This document shows, piece by piece, positions 1 to 11,606 of a stretch of DNA of 64,000 bases. The notes under the pieces were generated by a model that worked only from the letters and a program-made list of their open reading frames with translations, made no database searches and had not been told where the DNA came from. Each line of letters opens with the position of its first letter. The first letter of the stretch is position 1. Position numbers and translations under genes: made by a program. Source of the DNA: Gnetum montanum. Its lineage: Eukaryota; Streptophyta; Gnetopsida; Gnetales; Gnetaceae. The stretch spans positions 371,149-435,148 of the forward strand of contig MNCI01000003.1 of the NCBI GenBank assembly GCA_015680685.1, read 5' to 3'.

Positions 1-92
1 GGGACGACGTGATATCGCATGGGATGCGATATCACGACTACCACGATATCGCGTACGCAATATCGTGGCCCATGCGATATCGCGTCTCATCA
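1..92 (-). mobile_element. U3 end of a minus-strand gypsy LTR, cut by the window edge
   Basis: Positions 86-92 read CTCATCA, the complement of the TGATGAG that starts the gypsy LTRs elsewhere in the window, so this is the first 92 bases of an LTR on the minus strand. It holds five GATATC-like palindromes (11, 28, 45, 59, 76), mostly 17 bases apart, like the U3 arrays of element A. It keeps many CpG dinucleotides, unlike the rest of the window. The TATA box and the rest of the LTR would lie outside the window. Whether it is a solo LTR or the end of a full element cannot be told. Confidence 0.75.
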
Positions 93-840
93 CATGGTGA
101 GGAAGCAAAAGATAATTCAAACCCTCAATAGGGAGAAAGAAACTTTGGCTATTCTAGGGACTTCAGAATCAATGCTAAAAACAAAATTTCCACCCCTAGA
201 AGTCTAAAAAATGTTATAATTTGAAAAAATCATAGTGAACAAGCTACCAAATGATTTATCACCACATCATCAAATATATCATACCACAGATCTTGTTCTA
301 GGTATTAAAATTTCCAACAAAAATTTACATATCAGATATGCCCGAATGATAGAGTAGAGTTCACAAGACAAGCAAAGAAGTACTTGTAGAAAGGTTTTGG
401 TATGCAAAATTTTGAGTTTATGTACTATATCGATTATTTCAATGCCAAAGAAGGGATCTATAGAGATGTGAATATGCATTGATGCATGCATAGTGGATTA
501 GATCACCATCAAATACTACTTTCCTATGTCATGGATGGATGATATTTTAGATAATCCTTGACTTGAAAAATTTTCTAGCAAGATAACTTTGAAGAGTGGC
601 TACTCCCATATCACAATTAAAGAGGGAGATGAGTGAAAATCTACATTTAGGACACTAGATGGTTTGTATGAGTGAAGGGTAATGTCCAATGATCTCACCA
701 ATGCACTAAGTGCATTCATGTAATTCATGAATGAGGTATTGAAACCATATCTTGGCTACCTTTTATTATGATTCTAAATGATATCTTGATATACAACCAT
801 AGTAGACAAGAGTATTTGGAACAATTATGATTAGTAGTGA
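93..840 (+). pseudogene. pol: Ty3/gypsy reverse transcriptase fragment, chromovirus-like
   Basis: With stops and small shifts, the plus strand reads through the conserved order of a gypsy RT: the PKKG segment near 440-460, ITIKY.FPM..MDDI near 505-545, LKSGY near 590, FRTLDGLYE near 650-672, LTNA near 693, and FMNEVLKPYLG near 727-760. The YFDDIL active-site region (about 765-800) is scrambled. FRT.DGLYEW and MNEVLKP are typical of chromovirus-type gypsy RTs and differ from the Athila/Tat type that dominates the window. No LTR, gag or integrase of this element is visible here. It ends near 840, where a minus-strand copia sequence begins. Dead copy. Confidence 0.7.
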
Positions 841-2911
841 GATTCCATAGCTTATATCCTTTTACATCATGGTCATAGCTAAGAAAGTTACATTTATTGG
901 ATTTATAATCCAATTTGGATCTACATTCTTTAGGCACATGATAATAAGCTATACTTCTAAATACTCTTAAATCATCCAATTAAACATTCTTGTTGGACAA
1001 TATCTCTTATAGGATTCTACTATTCAAAGATGATGAGGGTGTTTTGTTGATTAAGTAGCAACTTGTCATCATAGCTTCTATCCAAATTTTTTTTCACTAG
1101 TAGCATCATTGAGCATACATCAAGCTTGTTTCAAGAGCACTTTATTCATCTGTTTTGCAATTCCATTTTACTATGGAGTGCTTAGGATGCTCTTTTTCTT
1201 GAAAATATCATGATTCTTGTAAAAAATTTCAAATTCATTTTAACAAAATTCTCCATCAGTATCTATTCTAAGGGATTTAATTCTTTTCTCTGATTAGTTC
1301 TTAATAAGAGCTTTCTATTCCTTGAATTTATCAAAGACTTTATCATTGATATTTAGGAAGTAAACCCATATTGTCCTAGAATAATCATCTATGAAGAAGA
1401 CATAATATTTAGAATCAGCAAATGAAGTTATTGAAATAGGATAAACACATCACTATGAAGAAGATCTAATGTGTTTTTAGCTCTTTGAGTACTTGTAGGA
1501 AAGCTCAAACGATGTTGTTTTGCACTCAAGAAATGTTCACAGAGAAGTCAATGTTCTTGGGTATTACCTTTAATTATACATTTTTCTTTAAGAATTTGGA
1601 TGTACTTTTCTCCCACATGCCCAAGTCTTCTATGCAATAGATTTAGGGTGAAGTTCTATTTTCGAGCATAGAGGACTTCAACTTTACTAGCTACTATAAC
1701 ACCATCTAGTTGGTATGTCTCCCACTTCATTCTCTATATCTTATGGCTATGATGGATTTTACCTAAAAAATTCTACATCTCTTATTTTAAAATAATACAA
1801 GTAAATGAAAATCATCAAAATCATCCACAGATAATAAATTTTTGATGACCTCAAGGATATGAAATACCTTGGAAATTATAATTGTTCTATCATTACTGAA
1901 TAATTATACTTTACCATATCCCTTAACTGTATATGTTTCAATATTCCCAAGAAAAATAGGAGTATACATAGCTTTATGGTATTCAAAAAACCATTCTCTT
2001 CTAGGTGTATAGCTATATGAAGCACTTGAATCAATATACTAGTAATTACTATTAGAGTTAGCTCTATTATGACTATATACAAGTCTTGTATTTCTTCATC
2101 AATATCTTTCTTAGAAGAATTAGATCCAACATCTTTCTCCTTTTTCTTCAAAAATTTGCAATCATTCTTCAAGTGGTCATGCTTTCCATAGTTCGAACAC
2201 TTTGGTGTTCTCTTGGGAGCATCATCAACAACTTTCTTGAATTTACTTGATTATTATTTTCCTAGTCCTTTAATTATGAATGCTTCAGTAGGTGTAGGCT
2301 TAGAGTACTTTCTTCAAAGTTCTTTTGTTATTAGTCATTCTACAACTTTATCAAATTTTAAAGAGGTACATGTATTGGTAATATTTTGAATAATATTTTC
2401 CTATGAATCATGAAGTGATTGTAATAAGGCAATACATTAATCTTCTTCATCCATCTTACTATCAATTCATTATAATTACATCATAATAGTATTAAAAGTT
2501 GTAAGATCCCTATGGAATAATATTATTTTCGAACATATTTAATAATTATAATAACCTTTTAAGATAGAATTTATGTAACAACTAGATTGATATATCTTAC
2601 TCATAGCATCTCATAATCACATTGCAGTCTTTTCATCTTGCAAATTTATAAGCACATGATTAGAAATACCTTTATGGATTGTTTCCAAAGCCAAATAATC
2701 TAACTAATTCTACTCTTCAAGTTTCATTCTCTCTAGTTTAATTCTAGTGATGCATACATCTTGTTTCTTTTCAACTAAAAAACTTTCCATCCTTAACTTC
2801 CAAAGATTGTAGTTGTTGCAATTGAACTTTTCTATTTCTTCAATGTACTTAGCACCACTCACCATCTTAATGCACTTAAAAAGATAAGAGCCTTGACAAT
2901 CAAATGAACCT
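841..2911 (-). pseudogene. Ty1/copia gag and partial pol, decayed
   Basis: Read from high to low coordinates, this gives copia gag (about 2890-2180), a CX2C-type knuckle region near 2190, the gag/protease region, and the integrase (about 1480-841). Integrase signs are the SLRIDTDGEF-like segment near 1255-1285, a GIAKQMN segment near 1150-1170 where the family has GIAERMN, and LRVF..IAYYHVPKE...KLDYKS near 880-970. The catalytic Glu of the integrase has become Lys (GAA to AAA). RT and RNase H are missing because the element is cut off near 840. Many in-frame stops. Its own 5' LTR and primer site lie directly upstream (2912-3497). Confidence 0.7.
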
Positions 2912-2923
2912 AGCTCTAATACG
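2912..2923 (-). other. Primer-binding site of the first copia element
   Basis: The minus strand reads GTATTAGAGC, one C-to-T change from the GTATCAGAGC core of the initiator-methionine tRNA primer site used by most plant copia elements. It sits four bases inside the LTR end, where a primer site belongs. Confidence 0.6.
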
Positions 2924-2927
2924 AATT

Positions 2928-3497
2928 TGTTAATTTATATTTTAATTAAGTAGGATAATAAAATAACAACAAGTATTAGAAATAGAAATTCAATTATGAA
3001 GTTGAAAGAAATGTAGTAAGAAGATCAAAAATTATTGTAGGGAAAGAATATGAAAACCTCAGCAATGGCTTCAACTCCTAGCAAGCTTTTGTTCCAACCA
3101 AGCATTACAAGAGAAGAGAATACATTTATTAGCAAAGTACCTTAAAATATCAATGCCTAAATCACCTTCTCACTTAGTCAATATTTGCCTTGCCTTTGCT
3201 ATTCTATTGTCATTGCCATGACCTTATCTTGTCTTGGTGTCTTTACATATTTTCCATTGCCATATCCCCATTCTCTCACACATTACTTATATAGTGATTT
3301 ATATGCTAATTAAGGATGGTAACAATAATTAGATAATACAAGTTAGACTAAGAAAACACATCCAAAATGCTTCTCACTACATGTTTAGTAGAAAAATGAC
3401 TTAGTAATAATGATTACAATTGGCAACAACCATTAGTAACTATTACATTGCAATAATTGATAATTACATTGCTCAAAATAAGCAACACATCTCAACA
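2928..3497 (-). mobile_element. 5' LTR of the first copia element
   Basis: On the minus strand this begins TGTTGAG (3497) and ends TTAACA (2928), about 570 bases, immediately followed by the primer site and gag. A TATA-like stretch (ATATAAG on the minus strand, near 3290-3300) fits the promoter position. The matching 3' LTR is not in the window because the element is truncated near 840, so no target duplication can be checked. Confidence 0.6.
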
Positions 3498-4330
3498 GAA
3501 GAGGCCAAGACAAACGATCTAGTGAAGATAATAGGAGAGATCAAAATAGAAATAGAGGTAGAGATAGTGATTAGGATAGAGATAGAGACATAAATTGTTA
3601 GCACGGAAATGGTAGAAGGCATAACAAACAACATAGAAGAGTTCATGATCATGATAGAGACCATTATGAATGTAATGATTATGATGAACCCCTATTAACT
3701 AGAATGATCACGACCAAAATAAGAAAGGTTGTTTACATTCCTACTCGGCATTAGAGGGACAACTGCATCAAGAATCTTGACATTAGTAACATCCTCAAAT
3801 TTGAATGAGGTTGTAATGTAGATCCACAACATTATTTTCAAGTTTTTCATTATGTCTATGTCTTGCAAAATATCAAACATGATTAGCGAAAGCTTAAATT
3901 ATTTCCAAAAACACTCATTAAAGAAGTAAAGAGTTGGTATAGATCTTTGAATCATCATGCATCACAAGATGAAACACATTAGATAAAGAGCAAGTAAGAA
4001 GAAGAGATGAATTGTAAAAGTTAGATATTCCTAAAAAGATAAATCTAGAGCATACTAAACTCAAAACATTACTGAAATCTCTTGAGTATGTGTATTTAGA
4101 AAATGACAAACCAATAATCATAAATTTCTAACTCATGAAGGAACAAAACAAAAAGTTGTTAGAGGTAGTCAACATATGTCCAATAGCCTTTGCTTGATCA
4201 TATGATGAAATAACATGGATTAATCTATGTATATGCTAGCATAGAATCTACATAGTTTTAATCATTAAGCCAAAACATTGATCCTTCACCAATATTAAAG
4301 CTTTAGAATGCATCAAATCCATCATTTCAA
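3498..4330 (+). pseudogene. Gypsy gag/pol remnant, Athila/Tat-like, internally deleted
   Basis: The first part repeats the Arg/Asp-rich gag segment seen in elements A-D (RDRNRNRGRD-like, 3530-3600), followed by the gag core with DPQ(N)H..QVFH....LQNIK at about 3810-3880 and FPKTLIKEVKSWY at 3900-3940. The second part (4120-4290) matches the pre-RT segment of A (KEQKQKLLEVVN..PIAFA.SY and C.HRIYI). Everything between these, the rest of gag and the protease, is deleted. No LTR remains. The left edge abuts the copia LTR at 3497. Confidence 0.6.
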
Positions 4331-5537
4331 CATTTCTTAAGAATTTCTTAAGTCTCATGATAAGGCTCACAATCTTCTAGTGGCTTGCAAACCCTCTAAA
4401 ATCCTCAGAAAAATCATAATATGGAAAATTTCTTTCATCGGCTTCATCAACATAGCTGCATTGATGTAGAAAGCTTAGTCAATGCTACTTCATCACATAT
4501 TAGTGTCAACACACTACAAAAATGACACCTATAGAACACAACCATTAGTCATTTTTCCATAAATTTGCTCATTGAGAGAGGAGTTTTAGCCATTTTTAAA
4601 CACTAAGTCTTCAAAGAGCCATATATTGTAATCTAAGCCTTGATTAAAAATTTTGGAAGAAAATATAAAATTTATAAAAATAGTTTTTATGGGATGAGGT
4701 TAAAGTTATGGATTGCAAGTCTATGGTACTTGAAAATGGAGAAATGTATATCCAAATCACCAATGAGATGGCAATCCAATTTTAGAGATGGGTTAGGAAA
4801 TGATAATGACACATGGGGTCAAATATATATATTTAATTTACAGGTTTAAACTAATTAATTTTCCTTGTTAAATAAGTATTTTTTAAATTTTTGTGTATGC
4901 ATTTGACATTTCTATGCATTTTAAAATAATTTTCAGTTTCCAAAATACATAGAATATCAAAACTTTTAGAGAGACCTGAATCCCCAGCACATAGGTTTAA
5001 AGTAAAATATCAAGTTTGATGGGTTAATGAAATCTAAGAAATTTTATTGATTTTAAAATTTTATCCAAACAATAAATGTTAATACAAAATGGAACATTGA
5101 AAATTTATATATATTAATTAATTTAGAATAAGGTTAAGAATTGTTAAGGAAATATTTTAAAGAAATGAGAAAATAAGGTGTTTGTTTTTTAAGAATTAAT
5201 GTAAGAATCCATGAATGAATTATAAAGAATAATAAAAAATAAGATAATATGATATATGAAGATTCCTAATCATTTCATTAATTATAAATTATCTCATTGA
5301 TAAATGATTATATTTCAAGAGTCCAACAAAATATTATAATTGTCATTTACACCACATTAGATCTAATAAACTAGTTGTAGAAGCTATATCTCTCAGCTAT
5401 TATTCTCATCAAGTATTAAAATGCTTTCAATAAGCTTTGCTTAAGTTTTCATCATCTTAGAATTGAAAATGGATGATAGATGTAACTTCCCTTAAAAGAG
5501 AGCATTTGTAGATTGTGCATATCAAGAGCCCTTGAAG
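4331..5537. other. AT-rich stretch without a recognisable gene
   Basis: No coding frame or repeat family is recognised. A 70-codon open stretch at 4640-4849 has no family features and is probably chance. A CACTACAAAAA motif at 4512 resembles the terminus of CACTA transposons, but no matching opposite end was found. Confidence 0.5.
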
Positions 5538-5542
5538 ATGAG
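5538..5542. repeat. Target-site duplication ATGAG, left copy (element A)
   Basis: ATGAG directly precedes the 5' LTR and is repeated exactly after the 3' LTR at 15446-15450. This shows that the two LTRs belong to one insertion. Confidence 0.85.
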
Positions 5543-6025
5543 TGATGAGTCACGATATCAAACCCTCAATATCAAATACATGATATCGAAGGTAACAAAG
5601 TGATATTGGACATGCGATGTTGGAGCCTGTCTCATTGCCTATAAATAAGAGACTAGGACACTTCGTTTGGTATTAGTTTTTTAGTCCCTTAGCCGAACTC
5701 TTGTAGTTTTTCCCTTCTAGAGTTAGAATTATTTCTGAGTGCCTGCAGTAGGAGTCATAAAGTGAATGGATCTTTATTTGAGCATTGTGTACCTGAGCAC
5801 ACCTTGTGTTCGAAAATAAAGACAAACTTTGTGATGAAATTTGCAACATTCAGAATAGCTTAATTATTGCATTTCATGTTATTTACTAATATTAAATGCT
5901 TTCAATAGTTAATCAATGTTATTTCCATTGAATTGTTAATTATTAATGAATTAGCACACTTAGCACGAATACTTCGAGCATACATGGAACACTTGGTAAT
6001 TATATGACGATTAGCATTTGGTAAT
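5543..6025 (+). repeat. 5' LTR of element A, 3' part deleted
   Basis: Aligns with the first ~480 bases of the 859-base 3' LTR (14587-15445): GATATC array, TATA box, and the R/U5 region as far as the TTTGGTAAT segment. At about 6025 it jumps into gag sequence, so the U5 end, primer site and gag start are missing. It has four GATATC-like units against six in the 3' LTR. Confidence 0.85.
5554..5647 (+). promoter_or_regulatory. LTR promoter A: GATATC array and TATA box
   Basis: GATATC-like palindromes at 5554, 5568, 5582 and 5602 (spacing 14, 14, 20) precede a TATAAATA box at 5640-5647. The position is that of an LTR U3 enhancer and core promoter. Transcription would start about 30 bases further on. 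Confidence 0.65.
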
Positions 6026-8020
6026 AAGAGAGACATTACAAATCCATGAAGGGGAAGTGGTCTCAGGATGTCCTGTATGTCCTAAGTGAAAACAAGGGTG
6101 GTGAACCTGCTTAAGGAGGTTTTCCACAAAATGATGTTCCTCTTGTTTGCTTTGGTCAAGGAGTTGGGTATTAGAATATTCATTCAACTATTCATAACCT
6201 AGGATTTGGTACCAACGAACACAAAGGGTTTGAAGAAGGAACACAAACGCATGATAATGATGGACCTTCTGATCATAATCATGACCAAGGCCACAACCAC
6301 TAAAGAGAAGGTGACAAACATTGTCATGATGCTAGTCCTCCTTCCTCTTCACCTTCATCATTTCCTTCCTCCTCTCCTTCAAGATCTAAATGCAATCACA
6401 AAGGGCAAAACCATGAGGACAAGGGTAAGAAAAATAGAGATCATTAATAAAACAATCAAGAAAGGGGACGAGGGTAGTCCAGAGAGACACATCACGAAAG
6501 AAGGGAGAGTAGGGAACAACATAGGCATCATAGACACCATAGATAGCATGATTATGATGAACCCCTACTCGCCACCCAAAGTATGTTAGATATAAAAGAG
6601 GTTATTAGGATCTCAACAAGGCACCAAAAAGATAGTAGGATCAAAAGACTAGACATGAATAACATCCCACGATTTGAAGGGTTGTACAATGCTGATCCTC
6701 AAAACCATCTACAAGCATTCCATGATGCATGTGCCTTGCAAAATATAGAAAATGAGTGGAAAAAGCTAAATTTCTTTCCACAGACATTGATTAAGGAAGC
6801 AAAAATCTGGTACCAGTCCTTAGAATTGGAATTCATTTGTCGATGTAGTACCATGTTAGAACTATTCAACGACAAGTATCAAACGTACTCCCGGGTGTCC
6901 AACCTACGTAAGCAAATCCAAGGATGGAAACAAGGACATGAATCCTTGGATGCTACCATGGGTTGGTACTATTCATTGTTACATCATTGTTTTGGCCATG
7001 GTTACTAGTAGAAGGAATAACTACACCATCTCGTAGATGGGCTAAGGTATGAAATGTGAAGAACCCTTGGGACTTTTGCCTAAGGAATGCTATCTGAGCT
7101 AAGAGTCTATCAAATACAAAGATTATTGGAGCAAGTTGCCAAGGAGAGAGGTGAGTTGAGGAAAAGAGAAAGTGTAGAGGAATATAACAGGGATCCTTTC
7201 CTTCAAAAGAAGGAAATTAGATTTTGTGAAGATGAGGAAGAGTCACCACTTGAAGAGATGGTGAATAGAAAGACTTTTCCCATCCAAAAATTTGCATTAG
7301 AGGTATTGGCAAAGGTTGATAAAATGTGAAACTCCCTAGATGATAAATTTTAAACTATTTTAAAAATAGTAGAGTCTAGAAAACCAAGTAGTGATCGAGA
7401 GAGGAGAAAAAAGAAAGAAGCTGAGTATACACATAACAAAGGTAAGGGTAAGGTTTCCATCATTGAGAAGGTTGTGAATTCAAACATGGACAATGATGAT
7501 GGATGTGAGATTTGCCAATATGATCATCCTAAGGGATGTTTCCCAGTGGTGTCACATCTACAAGAGTCTAGGGTGTATGCACTAAACCCATGATTAAATA
7601 GATGGCAAACACACAGAAGGTTACCTTATCCTCAAGGTAACCTAAGGTAGTTCCACCAACCCTTGACATATTATCTGAGTAGAGCCCCACCACAACTAAA
7701 TGAATAATATCAATGGTGGCAAGACCCATAATCATGGGGAATGTCACCACCATGTCAATAGTATCCTTACCATCAACTTGACTAGTATGTGTATTACGTT
7801 CAGCAATCGATCTCTCCACATGACTCCACTAGTCACGTTGCTCTTCAACCTTACTACCAAACCCACGAGTACTATAGAACTCCTTCTCCTAGGAATGATG
7901 TTCCACATATGTACTATCCTTCTCATTCAACTACAACTCTTCCACCTTAGCTCCATTACCACCTGCTCCAACTATGCAGGGTGAGCTTCCTGCCTAGCCA
8001 TAACAACGTAACGCTACAAG
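6026..8020 (+). pseudogene. gag: Gag of element A, N-terminus missing
   Basis: Begins in mid-gag just after the deletion junction. Order seen: a His/Asp/Arg-rich, probably disordered segment with a run of Ser and Pro (about 6230-6560); a gag core with RLDMNNIPRFEG, DPQNHLQAFHDACALQNIE, FPQTLIKEAKIWYQSLE and ELFNDKYQTYS (6640-6890); a charged segment (7087-7330); a knuckle-like CEICQYDHPKGC at about 7507-7542 (CX2CX3HX3C, shorter than the usual CX2CX4HX4C); and a Pro-rich tail with stops. The longest clean stretches are 6583-7008 and 7087-7329. The structural protein would form the particle and bind RNA. Confidence 0.8.
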
Positions 8021-8179
8021 GGCTGTCAATCCTCAACCTACTTTTGGTTTGAACAATTGATCAAAGAAAAGACCTTTCTTTATAACTAATAGTCCAACCA
8101 AGTCCTTACAACCACAAGCAGCTAATTCTCCAAATGCCTCACCATCATTTGAATCTTCGAAGCTTCCTTCAAACCAAAA

Positions 8180-8970
8180 ACTACACTCCATGCACACTGT
8201 CATGTTAACTCATGCCATCATTAATTGGATTAAAGCTAGCCATCTTCCTAGATAATTCTTTGATCTTGGAAGTCCTCTTATATATTTGCAAATCACTAGG
8301 AATGAGCCTTGTAAAGCTCTTTTGGATTTAGGTTTTGGTGTTAACTTAATCTCTCAAGAAATATACAAAGCCTAGAACCTACCTTTGTTGAAAAAGAGTA
8401 ATATTCATTTAGAGTTGGTTGACCAGTTTGTCACTATCCCATTAGGACTAGTGGAGGACATTGTCACCACTATTTGTAGATGGTCGTATCCAACTAATTT
8501 CCTAATGATCTAAGTTAATAACTATAAGGGGGGCTTCTCAATCATAATGGGAAGAGCATGGCTCAATACGATTGATTCATGCCTAGAAATACGTGATCTT
8601 TCCCTAGAAATATCAAAGACAATACGTTTGGAAAGATCAAGAAGAAGAAAGTTCCATGCATTGCATACAGTGACACAGGGTGTAACTACATGCAAAAGTC
8701 TTGGTTTGTACAATGCTTAACATTACCTGCATGCAACCAGTGTGCACAAGTAACTGACATACAAATATGCTTATATGCAGCAACCACAAGATAGGAAGGC
8801 ACCCAATGGTTGACAGCTAACCAAGAGAGCAATTCAACTTTATGCATGGAACCAACTGAGAGCTTGACTTGTGCCAATATCGATAACATAGATATATTAG
8901 AGCAAGTCCATTATCATCTTCCAAGTCCTAACATCAAAAATATCAATTGGGGGTAGTAGAAAATCCCTGA
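8180..8970 (+). pseudogene. pol: Aspartic protease and linker of element A
   Basis: The retroviral-type protease site appears near 8327-8355 as LDLGFGVNLIS, where other copies have LDLGSSVNLI. It is preceded by the ICKS..MSLVKLFWI frame and followed by the segment that ends in GRAW near 8550. A Cys/His-containing linker follows, and stops are frequent. The frame alternates with those of neighbouring segments, so at least two frameshifts have occurred. Confidence 0.65.
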
Positions 8971-10480
8971 TGAGTTTAAGCAAGAGCCCCTTGAGTTAAA
9001 ACTATTATCCACTAGTATGGAGTATACATTCCTCAAGAATGGAAAATCGGTAATCATTACTTGTAAGCTCGCTTCTCAACAAAAAGAAAGACTACTGAAG
9101 ATTGTAAACAAATGGTAGAAAGCCTTTGCTTGGTCATATCCCAAATTAATTAGAAGAGATCCTAGGATATGTCAACATAGAATCTACATTGATCCCTTTA
9201 TGAAGTCTCGATGACAACCATAGAGACAACTGAACCCAAAGCTTAAGCAAATAGTTAAAGAAGAAATTGAACAGCTTTTGAAGGCAAAATTCATCTACCC
9301 CATTGTTGATAGTGAATGGGTTAGCCCATTAGTCATTGTGCCTAAAAAGGGAGGTAAATGGATGGTTTGTATAAAATTTAGGCTATTAAACATGGAAACA
9401 TTTAAAGACCATTTCCCATTGCCATTCATTAACCAAGTCTTAGATACCATTGCAGGGCATTGCTATTATAGTTTTCTAGATGGTTACAGTGGGTAAAACA
9501 AAATTCAAATAGCACTAGAAGACCAAGCCAAGGCTACATTCACAAGTCCTTGGGGGACATTTGCATATAGGAAAATGCTATTTGGCTTGGGTAATGCCCC
9601 AACAACATTTCAACATCTAGTTTTTAGTATATTTCAGCAGTAAATAGGGAATGGTGTGAAGGTTTTTATGGATGATTTCTCCACCTATAGAGTGAACTTC
9701 GAACAAGCATTGGACCAATTAGAGCAAGTACTAAAATGATGTGTTGAAACCAACTTAAGGATGAATTGGCAAAAAAGCCACTTAATGGTTCAAGAGGGCA
9801 TTGTATTAGGGCATAAAATTTCAGAAACAAGGATGGAGGTAGATCCTGTGAAAATTAAAGTCATCCAAGGAATCACTCGTCAACATGAAACCATAAAATA
9901 CGTACAATCATTCCTTGGACATATGAGCTATTATAGATGCTTCATTGAGAACTTTTCAAAGATCATAAAAATGTTGGTAGAATTAATGAAAAAGGATGTA
10001 CCCTTTGTATGGACCAAGGAATGTGAGCAAGCTTTCCAAACCTTGAAGCAAAAGCTAGTAGGAACACCTATTCTACAAGCTCCTAACTGGTCTAGACCAT
10101 TCCATATAATGATTGACATGTCCAATTTTTCTTTAGGAGCTGTACTTACATAATTAGATGACCAAAACCATCCTTATTACATTCATTGTGCAAGTTGAAA
10201 TATTGCTATTGCACAACTCAACTACACCACAGAAAAAGAATTAATGGCTATGGTGTTTGCGCTAGAAAGATTTAGGCACTATGTATTAGTCTATAAAATA
10301 TCTGTATACATGGATCATAGTGCAATTTGATTCCTTATGAATAAACCAACGGTGAGTCCTTGCATCATATGATGGCTTGTGATCTTGCAAGAGTTCGGTC
10401 ATATGATGATCAATCATAAAGGCACCGAGAATGTTGTTGCCGATTATTTATCTCGGTTGCATTGGGATAATAAAGAGGAT
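8971..10480 (+). pseudogene. pol: Reverse transcriptase and RNase H of element A
   Basis: RT motifs in order: LKNGKSVII (9036), CQHRIYIDPFMK (9170-9205), EEIEQLLKAKFIYP and SEWVSPLVIVPKKGG (9260-9355), FPLPFINQVLD, YSFLDGYSG (9470-9495), the active site VFMDDFSTY (9662-9688), EGIVLGHKIS (9794-9825) and SFLGHMSYYR (9910-9940). RNase H follows with a D residue in the MIDMSN segment (10110), an E in the TEKEL segment (10233) and a D in the MDHSAI segment (10310). The MDDFS/EGIVLGH combination is typical of the Athila/Tat branch. Stops interrupt it, but the catalytic aspartates remain. Confidence 0.85.
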
Positions 10481-11601
10481 GAATACCCAATTTTTGATCA
10501 CTTCCCTGATGAAATCCTCTTTGCAGGTGTAATAAACAATCAATCACCCATAGATACAAATTGGTATAGTAGCATTCTTACCTATCTTCCCACACAAGAA
10601 ACACCACAAGGCTTGGACATTAAAAAGAAACAATAGTTTCTCCACCAAGTCAAACATTTTATGGAAATTAATGGACACATTTACAAGGTATGTTCTGATG
10701 ACTTGGTTCGATGGTGTGTTCCCAATGTAGATCAATTACAAATTATCCAAAATGCTGATGAGGGTCATTACATTTGGAGATGAATGACCATTAAAATATT
10801 GCTTGTAGGATATTATTGGCCTACATTATTTTGGGACATCCATCATTTTGTCCAATCTTGTGAGCACTTCCAATGCAATGAGGGAGTGATTGCTAGAATG
10901 GAGGGTCCATAATAATATATTCAACCCTTAGAACCCTTCAACATATGGGATATTGATTTTATGGGGCCTATTACACCAATGTCCAATAGAAAAGCATACA
11001 TTATTGTTGTGGTTGACTATTTTACAAAGTGGACAGAAGCAATCATTGTTACCAACTATACATCATCTACCACTATAAGATTTATTCAACAACAAATTGT
11101 AAATAGGTTTGGCATGCCTCATGCACTTATTTCTGATAATGATACACATTTTACAGGTGTGACTTTTTGAAAGTTGATGCAACGCTTATGAGTCAATCAT
11201 AAACTAACTACACCATATTATCCTCAAGCGAATGGTCAGGCTGAAGTCACCAATAGGGAAATCACAAAAATCTTGACATGAACCATTAGCAACTATAGGC
11301 GAGACTGGAGCACCAAACTAAACGATACTCTTTGGGCATACCGCTCCACATGGAAACTTCCTATAGGCTACTCTCCCTATGAGTTAGTATATGGTAAACT
11401 TCTAATACTTCCTATCCAAGCAAAGCTCTGTACACTATCTACAACATGTGACCTCCACCTTGACCTCAATCTAGCATAGAAGGAATGATTAATGAATATT
11501 AACTTGCTAGATGAAAATTGATTAGCTGCCTTGTCATCCAACGAACTACACAAGGACTTCAATAAACAACATCATGACCTAAAAATTAGAAAATTCAAAT
11601 A

Positions 11602-11606
11602 CCAAC
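11602..11606. repeat. Target-site duplication CCAAC, left copy (solo LTR)
   Basis: CCAAC precedes the solo LTR and is repeated at 12420-12424. Taking out the LTR and one copy makes the integrase frame continuous. Confidence 0.85.

Noticed and set aside
6206-6589. 127-codon Met/Ile/Lys-rich open frame
   Set aside because: It overlaps the gag frame of A in another phase. The gag frame matches B, C and D while this one has odd composition. The same applies to 57392-57805 and 35838-36158.
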